Shown: positions 47,901 through 61,358 of the stretch, one piece after another | Position numbering within the stretch: position 1 is the first letter of the stretch | Layout of the letters: the number at the start of each line of letters is the position of its first letter | From: Beta vulgaris subsp. vulgaris | Lineage: Eukaryota > Streptophyta > Magnoliopsida > Caryophyllales > Amaranthaceae | DNA length: 64,000 bases | Direction of reading: 5' to 3' | Assembly: GCF_026745355.1 (NCBI RefSeq) | Contig: NC_079202.1 | Location: 28,201,748 to 28,265,747 of the forward strand | Made by a program: the position numbers and the translations under genes | Notes under the pieces: model-generated | Databases searched by the model: none | Seen by the model: the letters and a program-made list of their open reading frames with translations, nothing else | What the model was told of the DNA's origin: nothing

Positions 47901-50900
47901 TAGAAGTTAGGCCCAAATTACGATTTTGTGCCCTGATGAGCATACACAGACGCGAAAAATTAGGCTGCAATGAATTCAGCTTCTGAGCTCAGAAACCACT
48001 TATAAGGGTAAAAAAAAACTTTTCAGTCTTTGGAATCGCTCAATTCTGATGTCCGAGATAAGAGTTAGGTCCAAATTACGAAGTTGGGCCAAGATGAGCA
48101 TGAAACAGACACGAAAACTTGCACTTCAACGAATTCAACTTCTGAGCTCATGAACCCCTTAGAAATGGGAAAAAAAACCAATTCAGGCTTTTGAATTACT
48201 CAAATCGGATGTCCGAGCTAGAAGTTAGGCCCTAATTACGAATTTGGGCCTAGATTAGATGGAAAAAGACGCGAAAAATTGGACTTCAAGGAATACAGCT
48301 TCTAAGCTCACGAACCCCTTAGAAATGGTAAAAAAAACAATTGAAGCTTTTGAATCGCTCAATTCTGATCTCCGAGATAGAAATTAGGCCCAAATTACGA
48401 TTTTGTTCCCTGATGAGCAAGACACAGACGCAAAAAATTAGGCTGCAATGAATTCAGCTTCTGAGCTCACGAACCACTTATAATGGTAAAAAAAACATTT
48501 CAGGCTTTGGAATCGCTCAATTCTGATGTCCGAGATAAGAGTTAGGTCCAAATTACGAAGTTGGGCCAAGATGAGCATGAAACAGACACGAAAACTTGCA
48601 CTTCAATGAATTCAGCTTCTGAGCTCACGAACCCCTTAGACATGGTTAAAAAACCAATTTAGGCTTTTGAATTGCTCAATTCTGAAGTCTGAGCTAGAAG
48701 TTAGGCCTGAATTACGATTTGGGCTCAGATGAGCACGAAAAAGACGCGAAAAATCGGATTTCAAGGAATACAGCTTCTAAGCTCACAAACCCCTTAGAAA
48801 TGGTAAAAAAACAATTCAAGCTTTTGAATTGCTCAATTCTGATCTCCTAGATAGAAGTTAGGTCCAAATTACGATTTGGGTCCCTGAAGAGTAGGACATG
48901 GACGTAAAAAATTAGGCTACAAAGAATTCAGCTTCTGAGCTCACGAACCACTTATAATGGTAAAAAACACATTTCAGGCTTTGGAATCGCTCAATTCCGA
49001 TGTCCGAGATAGAATTTAAGTCCAAATTACGATGTTGGGCCAAGATGAGCATGAAACAGACACGAAAAATCGGACTTCAACGAATTCAGCTTCTGAGCTC
49101 ACGAACCCCTTAGACATGGTTTAAAAACCAATCAGGCTTTTAAATTGCTCAATTCTGAAGTCCGAGCTAGAAGTTAGGCCCTAATTACGATTTGGGCTCA
49201 GATGAGCAGGAAAAAGACTTGAAAAATCGAATTTCAAGAAATACAACTTCTAAGCTCACGAACCCCTTGGAAATGGTAAAAAAACTATTCAAGCTTTTGA
49301 ATTGCTCAATTCTGATCTCCGAGATAAAAGTTAGGTCCAAATTACGATTTTGGTCCCTGATGAGTAGGACATAGACGTAAAAAGTTAGGCTACAATGAAT
49401 TCAGCTTCTGAGCTCATGAACCACTTATAATGGTAAAAAAACACATTTCAGGCTTTGGAATCGCTCAATTCCGATGTCTCAGATAGGATTTAGGTCCAAA
49501 TTACGATATGGGCCAATATGAGCATGAAACAGACGCGAAAAATCGAACTTTAACGAATTCAGCTTCTGAGCTCACGAACCCCTTATAAATGGTTAAAAAA
49601 TCAATCCAGGCTTTTGAACTGCTCAATTCTGATGTCCAAGCTAGAAGTTAGGCCCTAATTACGATTTGGGCTCAGATGAGCAGGAAAAAGATGCGAAAAA
49701 TCGGACTTCAAGGAATACAACTTCTAAGCTCACGAACCCCTTAGAAATGGTAAAAAAACAATTCAAGCTTTTGAATCGCTCAATTCTGATCTCCGAGATA
49801 GAAGTTAGGCCCAAATTACGATTTTGTACCCTGATGAGCAAGACACAGACGCGAAAAATTAGGCTGCAATGAATTCAGCTTCTGATCTCACAAACCACTT
49901 ATAATGGTAAAAAAAAACTTTTTAGGCTTTGGAATCGCTCAATTCTGATGTCCGAGATAAGAGTTAGGTCCAAATTACGATGTTGGGCCAAGATGAGCAT
50001 GAAACAGACACGAAAAATTGCACTTCATCGAATTCAGCTTCTGAGCTCACGAACCCCTTAGAAATGGGAAAAAAACCTATTCAGGATTTTGAATTGCTGA
50101 ATTCGGATGTCCGAGCTAGAAGTTAGGCCCTAATTACGATTTTGGGCCTAGATGAGAAGGAAAAAGACGTGTGAAATTGGACTTCAAGGAATTCAGCTTC
50201 TAAACTCACGAACCCCCTACAAATGGTAAAAAAACAATTCAAGCTTTTGAATCGCTCAATTCTGATCTCCGAGATAGAAGTTAGACCCAAATTACGATTT
50301 TGTTCCCTGATGAGCAAGACATAAACGCAAAAAATTAGGCTGCAATGAATTCAGCTTCTGAGCTCACGAACCACTTATAATGGTAAAAAAAACATTTCAG
50401 GCTTTGGAATCGCTCAATTCTGATGTCCGAGATAGGAGTTAGGTCCAAATTACGATGTTGGGCCAAGATGAGCATGAAACAGACACGAAAAATCGCACCT
50501 TAACGAATTCAGCTTCTGGGCTCACGAACGCCTTAGAAATGGGAAAAAAACCAATTAAGGCTTTTGAATTTCTCAATTCGGATGTCCGAGCTTGGAGTTA
50601 GGCCGTAATTACGATTTTGGGCCTAGATGAGTAGGAAAAAGACGCGTGAAATCGGACTTCAAAAAATTCAGCTTCTAAACCCACAGACCCCTTCGAAACG
50701 GTAAAAAAAACAATTCAAGCTTTTGAATCGCTCAATTCTGATCTCGGAGCTAGAAGTTAGGCCAAAATTACGATTTTGGTCCCTAATCAGTAGGACATAG
50801 ACGTAAAAAATTTGGCTACAATGAATTCAGCTTCTGAGCTCACTAACCACTTATAATGGTAAAAAACACATTTCAGGCTTTGAAATCGCTCAATTCCGAT

Positions 50901-51700
50901 GTCCGAGATAGGATTTAGGTCCAAATTACGTTGTTGGGCCAAGATGAGCATGAAACAGACACGAAAAACCGGACTTCAACGAATTCAGCTTCTGAGCTCA
51001 CGAACCCCTTAGACATGGTTAAAAAACCAATTCAGCCTTTTGAATTGCTCAATTCTGAAGTCCGAGCTAGAAGTTAGGCCCTAATTACGATTTGGTGTCA
51101 GTTGAGCAGGAAAAAGACGCGAAAAATCGGATTTCAAGGAATACAGCTTCTAAGCTCACGAACCCCTTATAAATGGTAAAAAAGCAATTCAAGCTTTTGA
51201 ATTGCTCAATTCTGATCTCCGAGATAGAAGTTAGGTCCAAATTGCGATTTTTATCCCTGATGAGTAGGACATAGACGTAAAAAATTAGGCATTAATGAAT
51301 TCAGCTTCTGAGCTCACGAACCACTTATAATGGTAAAAAAACACATTTCAGGCTTTGGAATCGCTCAATTCCGATGTCCGGGATAGGATTTAGGTCCAAA
51401 TTACGATGTTGGGACAAGATGAGCATGAAACAGACACGAAAAATTGAACTTCAACGAATTTAGCTTCTGAGCTCACGAACCGCTTAGACATGGTTAAAAA
51501 ACCAATCAGGCTTTTGAATCACTCAATTCTGATCTCCGAGATAGAAGTTAGGCCCAAATTACGATTTTGTGCCCTGATGAGCATACACAGACGCGAAAAA
51601 TTAGGCTGCAATGAATTCAGCTTCTGAGCTCACAAACCACTTATAAGGGTAAAAAAAACTTTTCAGGCTTTGGAATCGCTCAATTCTGATGTCCGAGATA
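41990..51700. repeat. Kilobase-scale satellite block duplications (about 3.0 and 3.6 kb apart)
   Basis: The rare word gatatggggcca/gatatgggcca marks equivalent positions 42851, 45867 and 49507, so blocks recur at 3016 and 3640 bp. Other shared marks are ttgatgtccgagataagag (41990s and 45017s), cgagcttggagttaggcc (43937 and 50587) and cttataagggtaaaaaa (about 44517, 48001, 51640). Block order is rearranged between copies, as expected from repeated unequal exchange. Confidence 0.75.
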
Positions 51701-54700
51701 AGAGTTAGGTCCAAATTACGAAGTTGGGCCAAGATGAGCATGAAACAGACACGAAAACTTGCACTTCAACGAATTCACCTTCTGAGCTCACGAACCCCTT
51801 AGAAATGGGAAAAAAAACCAATTCAGGCTTTTGAATTACTCAATTCGGATGTCCGAGCTAAAAGTTAGGCCCTAATTACGATTTTGGGCTCTGATGAGCA
51901 GGAAAAAGATGCGAAAAATCGGACTTCAAGGAATTCAGCTTCTAAGCTCACGAACCCCTTAGAAATGGTAAAAAAACAGTTCAAGCTTTTGAATCGCTCA
52001 ATTTTGATCTCCGAGCTAGAAATTAAACCCAATTTACAATTTTGGGCCCTGATGAGCAGGACACAGACGCGAAAAATTAGGCTGCAATTAATTCAGCTTC
52101 TGAGCTCACAAACCACTTATAATGCTAAAAAAAACATTTCAGGCATTGGAATCGCTCAATTCTGATGTCCGAGATAGGAGTTAGGTCCAAATTACGATGT
52201 TGGGCCAAGATGAGCATGAAACAGACACGAATAATTGGACTTCAACGAATTCAGCTTCTGAGCTCACGAACCCCTTAGAGATGGTAAAAAAACAATTCAA
52301 GCTTTTGCATCGCTCAATTCTGATCTCCGAGCTAGAAGTTAGGCCCAAATTAAGATTTTGGGCCATGATGAGTTGGACACAAACGTGAAAAATTAGGCTG
52401 CTATGAATTCAGCTTCTGAGCTAACGAACCACTTATAATGGTAAAAGCACATTTCAGGCTTGGGAATCGCTCAATTCTAATGTCCGAAATAGGAGTTAGG
52501 TCCAAATTACGATGTTGGGCCAAGTTGAGCATGAAACAGACACGAAATATCGGACTTCAACGAATTCAGCTTAAGAGCTCAGGAACCTCTCAGAATTGGT
52601 AAAAAACTAATTAAAGCTTTTGAATCGCTCAATTCTGATCTCCGAGCTAGAAGCTAGGCCCAAGTTACGATTTTGGGCACTTATGAGCACTACACAGACG
52701 TTAAAAATTATGCTGCGATGAATTCAGCTTATGAGCTCACAAACCACTTATAATGGTAAAAAAAACATTTCAGATTTTGGAATCGCTCAATTCTGATGTC
52801 CGAGATAGGAGTTTGGTCTAAATTACAATGTTACACCAAGATAAGCATGAAATAGACACGAAAATTGGACTTCAACGAATTCAGCTTCTGAGCTCACGAA
52901 CCCCGTCGAAATGGTAATAAAACAATTCAATCCTTTGAATCGCTCAATTCGGATCTCCGAGCTAGAAGTTAGGCCCAAATTGAGATTTTGGGCCATGATG
53001 AGTTGGACACAGACGTGAAAAATTAGGCTGCAATGAATTCAGCTTCCGAGCTCACGAACCACTTATAATGGTAAAAACACATTTCAGGCTTTGGAATCGC
53101 TCAATTCTGATGTCCGAGATAGGAGTTAGGTCCAAATTACGATGTAGGGCCAAGATGAGCATGAAACAAACACGAAATATCGGACTTCAACGAATTCAGC
53201 TTCTAAGCTCACGAACCGCTTAGAAATGGTAAAAAATAATTCAAGCTTTTGAATTCCTCAATTCTGATCTTCGAGCTAGAAGTTAGGCCCAAATTACGAT
53301 TTTGGGCCCTTATGAGCACTACACAGATGCTAAAATATTAGGCTGCGATGAATTCAACTTCTGAGCTCAAGAACCACTTATAATGGTAAAAAAAACATTT
53401 CAGGCTTTGGAATTGCTCAATTCTGATTTCCGAAATAGGAGTTAGGTCCAAATTATGATGTTGGGCCAAGATGAGCATGAAACAGACACGAAAAATCAGA
53501 TTTCAATGAATTCAGCTTCTGAGCTCAGGAACCTCTTAGAATTGGTAAAAAAAAACAATACAGGCTTTTAAATTGCTCAATTCTGATGTCCAAGCTAGAA
53601 GTTAGGCCTTAATTACGATTTTGGGCTCAGATGAGCAGGAAAAAGATGTGAAAAAGCGGACTTCAAGGAATTCAACTTCTAAGCTCACGAACCCCTTAGA
53701 AATGGTAAAAAAACAGTTCAAGCTTTTGAATCGCTCAATTTTGATCCCCGAGCTAGAAATTAGGCCCAAATTACGATTTTGGGCCCTGGTGAGCAGGACA
53801 CAGACGCGAAAAATTAGGCTGCAATTAATTCAGCTTCTGAGCTCACAAAGCACTTATAATGCTAAAAAAACATTTCAGGCTTTGGAATCGCTGAATTCTG
53901 ATGTCCGAGATAGGAGTTAGGTCCATATTACGATGTTGGGCCAAGATGAGCATGAAACAGATACGAAAAATCGGACTTCACTGAATTTAGCTTCTGAGCT
54001 CAGGAACCTCTTAGAATTGGTAAAAAAAACCAATACAGGCTTTTAAATTGCTCAATTTTGATGTCCGATCTGGAAGATAGGCCCTAATTACGATTTTGGG
54101 CTCAGATGAGCAGGAAAAAGATGCAAAAAATCGGACTTCAAGGAATTCAGCTTCTAAGCTCACGAACCCCTTAGAAATGGTAAAAAAACAGTTCAAGCTT
54201 TTGAATCGCTCAATTTTGATCTCCGAGCTAGAAATTAGACCCAAATTACGATTTTGGGCCCTGATGAGCAGGACACAGACGCGAAAAATTAGGCTGCAAT
54301 TCATTCAGCTTATGAGCTCACAAACCACTTATAATGCTAAAAAAAACATTTCAGGCTTTGGAATCGCTCAATTCTGATGTCCGAGATAGGAGTTAGGTCC
54401 GAATTACAATGTTACGCGATGATAAGCATGAAATAGACACGAAAATCGGACTTCAACGAATTCAGCTTCTGAGCTCACGAACCCCGTAGTAATGGTAAAA
54501 AACAATTCAAGCCTTTGAATCGCTCAATTCTGATCTCCGAGCTAGAAGTTAGGCCCAAATTAAGATTTTGGGCCATGATGAGTTGGACACAAACGTGAAA
54601 AATTAGGCTGCAATGAATTCAGCTTCTGAGCTAAAGAACCACTTATAATGGTAAAAACACATTTCAGGCTTTTGAATCGCTCAATTCTAATGTCCAAGAT

Positions 54701-57700
54701 AGGATTTAGGTCCAAATTACGATGTTGGGCCAAGATGAGCATGAAACAGACACGAAATATCGGACTTCAACGAATTCAGCTTAAGAGCTCAGGAACCTCT
54801 TAGAATTGGTAAAAAAACCAATTAAAGCTTTTGAATCGCTCAATTCTGATCTCCGAGCTAGAAGCTAGGCCCAAGTTACGATTTTGGGCCCTTATGAGCA
54901 CTACACAGACGTTAAAAATTATGCTGCGATGAATTCAGCTTATGAGCTCACAAACCACTTATAATGGTAACAAAAAAACATTTCAGATTTTGGAATCGCT
55001 CAATTCTGATGTCCGAGATAGGAGTTTGGTCCAAATTACAATGTTGCGCCAAGATAAGCATGAAATAGACACGAAAATTGGACTTCATCGAATTCAGCTT
55101 CTGAGCTCACGAACCCCTTAGAGATGGTAAAAAAACAATTCAAGCTTTTGAATCGCTCAATTCTGATCTCCGAGCTAGAAGTTTGGCCCAAATTACGATT
55201 TTGGGCCCTTATGAGCACTACACAGACGCTTAAAATTATGCTGCGATGAATTCAGCTTATGAGCTCACGAACCACTTATAATGGTAAAAAAAACATTTCA
55301 GGCTTTGGAATCGCTCATTCTGATGTCCGAGATAGGAGTTATGTCCAAATTACAATGTGTACGCGATGATAAGCATGAAATAGACACGAAAATCGGACTT
55401 CAACGAATTCAGCTTCTGAGCTCACGAACCCCGTAGTAATGGTAAAAAACAATTCAAGCCTTTGAATCGCTCAATTCTGATCTCCGAGCTAGAAGTTAGG
55501 CCCAAATTAAGATTTTGGGCCATGATGAGTTGGACACAAACGTGAAAAATTAGGCTGCAATGAATTCAGCTTCTAAGCTAACGAACCACTTATAATGGTA
55601 AAAACACATTTCAGGCTTTGGAATCGCTCAATTATAATGTCCGAGATAGGAGTTAGGTCCAAATCACGATGTTGGGCCAAGATGAGCATGAAACAGACAC
55701 GAAAAATCGGACTTGAACGAATTCAGCTTCTAAGCTCACGAACCGCTTACAAATGGTAAAAAATAATTCAACCTTTTGAATTGCTCAATTTTGATCTCCG
55801 AGCTAGAAGTTAGGCCCAAATTACGATTTTGGGACCTTATGAGCACTACACAGACGCTAAAAATTAGGCTGCGATGAATTCAGCTTCTGAGCTCTCAAAC
55901 CACTTATAATGGTAAAAAACACATTTCAGGCTTTGGAATCGCTCAATTATGATGTCCTAGATAGGAGTTAGGTCCAAATTACGATGTTGGGCCAATATGA
56001 GCATGAAACAGACACGAAAAATCGGACTTCAACGAATTCAGCTTCTGAGCTCACGAACCCCTTAGAGATGGTAAAAAAAAAACAATTCAAGCTTTTGAAT
56101 CGCTCAATTCTCATCTCCGAGCTAGAAGTTAGGCCCAAGTTACGATTTTGGGCCCTTATGAGCACAACACAAACGCTAAAAATTATGCTGCGATGAATTC
56201 AGCTTATGAGCTCACGAACCACTTATAATGGTAAAAAAAACATTTCAGGCTTTGGAATCGCTCATTCTGATGTCCGAGATTGGAGTTAGGTCCAAATTAC
56301 AATGTTACGCGATGATAAGCATGAAATAGACACGAAAATCGGACTTCAACGAATTCAGCTTCTGAGCTCACGAACCCCGTAGTAATGGTAAAAAACAATT
56401 CAAGCCTTTGAATCGCTCAATTCTGATCTCCAAGCTAGAAGTTAGGCCCAAATTGAGATTTTGGGCCATGATGAGTTGGACACATACATGAAAAATTAGG
56501 CTGCAATGAATTCAGCTTCCGAGCTCACGAACCACTTATAATGGTAAAAACACATTTCAGGCTTTGGAATCGCTCAATTCAGATGTCCGAGATAGGAGTT
56601 AGGTGCAAATTACGATGTAGGGCCAAGATGAGCATGAAACAGACACGAAAAATCGGACTTCAACGACTTCAGCTTCTAAGCTCACCAACCGCTTAGAAAT
56701 GGTAAAAAATAATTCAAGCTTTTGAATTCCTCAATTCTGATCTCCGAACTAGAAGTTAGGCCCAAATTACGATTTTGGGCCCTTATGAGCACTACACAGA
56801 CGCTAAAAATTAGGCTGTGATGAATTCAACTACTGAGCTCACGAACCACTTATAATGGTAAAAAAATCATTTCAGGCTTTGGAATCGCTCAATTTTGATG
56901 TCCGAAATAGGAGTTAGGTCTAAATTACGATGTTGGGCCAAGATGAGCATGAAACAGACACGAAAAATCGGACTTCAATGAATTCAACTTCTGAGCTCAC
57001 GAACCTCTTAGAATTGGGAAAAAACCAATACAGGCTTTTAAATTGCTCAATTCTGATGTCCGAGCTAGAAGTTAGGCCCCAATTACGATTTAGGGCTCAG
57101 ATGAGCAAGACACAGACGTTAAAAATTAGGCTGCAATGAATTCAGTTGCTGAGCTCTCGAACCACTTATAATGGTAAAAAAAAAAATTTCAGGCTTTGGA
57201 ATCACATAATTCTGATGTCCGAGATAGGAGTTAGGTCCAAATTACGATGTTGGGCCAAGATGAGCATGAAACAGACACGAAAAATCGGACTTCAACGAAA
57301 TCAGCTTCAGAGCTCACGAACCCCCTTAGAATTGTTAAAAAACCAATTCAGGCTTTTAAATTGCTCAAGTCTGATGTCCGAGCTAGAAGTTAGGCCCAAA
57401 TTACGATTTTGGTTCTTGATGAGCATGAAAAAGACGCGAAAAATTTGACTTCAAGGAATTCAGCTTCTAAGCTCACGAACCCCTTAGAAATGGCAAAAAC
57501 CCAATTCAAGCTTTTGAATCGCTCAATTCTGATCTCCGAGTTAGAAGTTAGGCCCAAGTTACGATTTTGGGCCCCGATGAGCAGGACACAGACGCGAAAA
57601 ATTAGGCTGCTATGAATTCAGCTTCTGAGCTCACGAACCACTTATAACGGTAAACCACATTTAAGGCTTTGGAATCGCTCAATTCTGATGTCCGAGATAG

Positions 57701-60490
57701 GAGTTAGGTCCAAATTACGATGTTTGGCCAAGATGAGCATGAAACAGACACGAAAAATCGGACTTCAACGAATTCAGCTTCTTAGCTCACGAAACCCTTA
57801 GAAAAGGGAAAAAAAACATGTCAGGCTTTGGTATCGCTCAATTCTGATGTCCGAGATAGGAGTTAGGTCCAAATTACGATGTTGGGCAAAGATGAGCATG
57901 AAACAGACACGAAAAATCGGAATTCAACAAATTCAGCTTTTGAGGTCACCAACCCCTAGAAATGGTAAAAAAAACCATTTCAGGCTTTTCAATTGCTCAA
58001 TTCTGATGTCCGAGCTAGAAGCTAGGCTTTAATTACGATTTTGGCCTCAAATGAGCAGGAAATAGACGCGAAAAATCGGACTTCAAGGAATTCAGCTTCT
58101 AAGATCACGAACCACTTAGTTATGGTAAAAAAACAATTCAAGCTTTTGAATCACTCAATTCTGATCTCCGAGCTAGAAGTTAGCCCAAATTAAGATTTTG
58201 GGCCCTGATGAGCAGGACACAGACGCGAAAGATTAGGCTGCAATGAATTCAGCTTCTGAACTCAAGAACCACTAATAATGGTAAACAAAACATTTCAGGC
58301 TTTGGAATCGCTCAATTCAAATGTCCGACATAGGAGTTAGGTCCAAATTACGATGTTGGGCAAAGATGAGCATGAAACAGACACGAAAAATCGGACTTCA
58401 ACGAATTCATCTTCTGACCTCACGAACCCCTTAAAAATGGGAAAAAAACATGTCAGGCTTTGGAATCGCTCAATTCTGATGTCCGAGATAGGAGTTAGGT
58501 CGAAATTACGATGTTGGGCCAAGATGAGCATGAAACAGACACAAAAAATTGGACTTCAACGAATACAGCTTCTGATCTCACGAACCCCTTAGAATTGGTA
58601 AAAAACCTATTCAAGCTTTTAAATTGCTCAATTTTGATGGCCGAGCTAGAAGTTAGGCCCTAATTACGATTTTGGGCCCAGATGAGCAGGAAAAAGACGC
58701 GAAAAATCGGACTTCAAGGAATTCAGCTTCTATTTACGAACCCCTTAGAAATGGTAAAAAAACAATTCAAGCTTTTGAATCGCTCAATTCTGATCCTTGA
58801 GCTAGAAGTTAGGCCCAAATTACGATTTTGAGCCCTGATGAGTGAGACACAGACGTGAAAAATTAGGCTGCAATTAATTCAGCTTCTGCGCTCTCAAACC
58901 ACTTATAATGGTAAAAAACACATTTCAAGCTTTGGAATCGCTCAATTCTGATGTCCGAGATAGGAATTAGGTCCAAATTACGATGTTCGGCCAAGATGAG
59001 CATAAAATAGACACGAAAAATCGGATTTCAACGAATTCAGCTTCTAAGCTCACGAACCGCTTAGAAATGGTAAAAAATAATTCAAGCTTTTGAATTGCTT
59101 AATTCTGATCTCCGAACTAGAAGTTAGGCCCAAATTACGATTTTAGGCCCTTATGAGCACTACACAGACGCTAAAAAATAGGCTGCGATGAATTCCGCTT
59201 CTGAGCTCTCAAACCACTTATAATGGTAAAAAACACATTTCAGGCTTTGGAATCGCTCAATTATGATGTCCGAGATAGGAGATAGGTCCAAATTATGATA
59301 TTGGGCCAAGATGAGCATGAAAAAGACGGGAAAAACCGTACTTCAAGGAATTCAGCTTCTAAGCTCACGAACCCCTTAGAAATGGTAAAAAAATAATTTA
59401 AGCCTTTGAATCGCTCAATTCTGATCTCCGAGCTAGAAGTTAGGCCCAAATTATAATTTTAGGCCATGATGAGTTGGACACAGACGTGAAAAATTAGGCT
59501 GCAATGAATTTAGCTTCTGAGCTCACGAACTACATATAATGGTAAAAACACATGTCAGGCTTTGAAATCGCTCAATTCTGATGTCCGAGATAGGAGTTAG
59601 GTCCAAATTACGATGTTGGGCCAAGATGAGCATGAAATAGACGCGAAAAATCGGACTTCACCGAATTCAGCTTCTAAGCTCACGAACCGCTTAGAAATGG
59701 TAAAAAATAATTCAAGCTTTTGAATTGCTCAATTCTGATCTCCGAACTAGAAGTTAGGCCCAAATTACGATTTTGGGCCCTTATGAGCACTACACAGACG
59801 CTAAAAATTCGGCTGCGATGAATTCAGCTTCTGAGCTCTCAAACCATTTATAATGGTAAAAAACACATTTCAGGCTTTGGAATCGCACAATTATGATGTC
59901 CGAGATAGGAGTTAGGTCCGAATTATGATGTTGGACCAAGATGAGCATGAAACAGACACGAAAAATCGTACTTCAAGGAATTCAGCTTCTAAGCTCACGA
60001 ACCCCTTAGTAATGGTAAAAAAATAATTCAAGCCTTTGAATCGCTCAATTCTGATCTCCGAGCTAGAAGTGAGGCCCAAATTAAGATTTTGGGCCATGAT
60101 GAGTTGGACACAGACGTGAAAAATTAGGCTGCAATGAATTCAGCTTCTGAGCTCACGAACCACTTATAATGGTAAAAACACATGTCAGGCTTTGGAATCG
60201 CTCAATTCTGATGTCCGAGATAAGAGTTAGGTCCAAATTACGATGTTGGGCCAAGATGAGCATGAAGCAGACACGAAAAATCGGACTTCAACGAATTCAG
60301 CTTCTGAGCTCACGAACCGCTTAGAAATGGTAAAAAAACAATTCAAGCTTTTGAATCGCTCAATTCTGATCTCCGAGCTAGAAGTTAGGCCCAAATTACG
60401 ATTTTGGGCCCTTATGAGCACTACACAGACGCTAAAAATTATGCTGCGATGAGTTCAGCTTCTGAGCTCTCCAACCATTTATAATGGTAA

Positions 60491-60499
60491 AAAAAACAT
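60491..60499. other. Target-site duplication, left (AAAAAACAT)
   Basis: It is repeated exactly at 61527-61535. Excising the element and one copy restores the ordinary satellite word ggtaaaaaaaacatttcagg. Confidence 0.88.
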
Positions 60500-60666
60500 C
60501 GGTTATTTCACCAAATACCCCCGACAAATCAAATAATTCACAATATACCCTCAATGTTTCAACAATTCACCATATACCCCTGACTTTTCATTTTTGTGCA
60601 CCATATACCCTTTTTCTAACGGATGTTAGGCTACCGTTTGCTTTATTTACAATTTTGCCATCATTA
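60500..60666 (+). repeat. Terminal inverted repeat, left, element 2
   Basis: It pairs with 61359-61526 and ends at ttttgccatcatta. TACCC words start at 60516, 60546, 60575 and 60606, i.e. 16, 46, 75 and 106 bases from the element end, identical to element 1. Confidence 0.88.
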
Positions 60667-61358
60667 TTCAGTAACCCTAATTTAAACCCTAATCCCTAAC
60701 ATCTAAACCTAACCCTAAAATCCAAACCCTAACTCACCCCTTCCCCTACACCAGCCCCCCACCCCACCCGACCCCCAACCCTCCCCCTCCCACTCCCTCA
60801 CCGCCGCAGCACGCTCCCTCTCCCCTCCCCCTCCAACGCCTCTACCGTTGCAAGCCTTGCAGCCCCTCCCCTACTCCCTCGCCGTCAATTTCTCGAAGGG
60901 TTGTAAAATCTCCGGCGAAGCAGCAAAGCAGCGACACAACGCGAGGAAGTAAAGCTCCGGCGAGCGGGAAAATCGATGGGGTGGGGGTTTAGCGTTCGAG
61001 GGGGAGGGGTGGGATTTTTCGAAGGGTTGTAAAATCGGAGCTTGGAAATCGACGGGGTTGGGAAGTCGGTGGCTGGGAATCGACGGTGAGGGTAGGGGCT
61101 GGGAAATCGCCAGGGAAAACAGCGGGGAATGGGTGAGGGGAAGCCGACGGTGACAGATGCGCAGGCAGTGGGGAAGGCCGGCGGTGGGGGAGGCCGGCGG
61201 TGGGGGAGGCCGACGGTGGGGGAGGCCGGCGGTGGGGGAGGGGGAAGGGTAGGGGCTGGGGTGGGGTGGAGGGGAGGGGGTGGGGCTGCCAAAGAGGTAG
61301 GGTTAGGGTTATGGTTTAGGGGAAGGATTAGGGTTGAATTAGGATTAGGGTTAGGGTT
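60667..61358. other. Interior of element 2: telomere-like words and GC-rich core
   Basis: AACCCTAA-type words at 60671-60735 lead into a C-rich stretch to about 60880 and then a GC-rich, G-biased core. tttcgaagggttgtaaaatc-like sequence occurs twice (about 60893 and 61018), a direct duplication roughly 125 bp apart, and GTTAGGGTTA words close it at 61299-61358. The GC content is far above that of the satellite and retrotransposon, which raises the possibility of captured sequence, but no protein domain is recognisable. Confidence 0.6.
61175..61238. repeat. 16-bp G-rich minisatellite, four copies
   Basis: The unit aggccggcggtggggg occurs at 61175, 61191, 61207 (one base changed to aggccgacgg) and 61223 in perfect phase. 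It underlies the proline/glycine-rich open frames on both strands here. Confidence 0.92.

Larger units (their letters stand above)
40249..60499. repeat. Satellite array, right block (about 20 kb)
   Basis: Uninterrupted monomers of the same family. Sub-blocks differ in variants. From 40.2 to about 51.7 kb, dominant A variants are gagataagagttagg and gataggatttagg, with B variants gcctagatgagcagg. From about 51.9 to 60.5 kb, C variants such as ccatgatgagttggac and cccttatgagcac take over, along with an A variant gttacgcgatgataagc. That A variant recurs near 54415, 55371 and 56309, about six monomers apart. No other insertion and no gene is visible. Confidence 0.96.
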
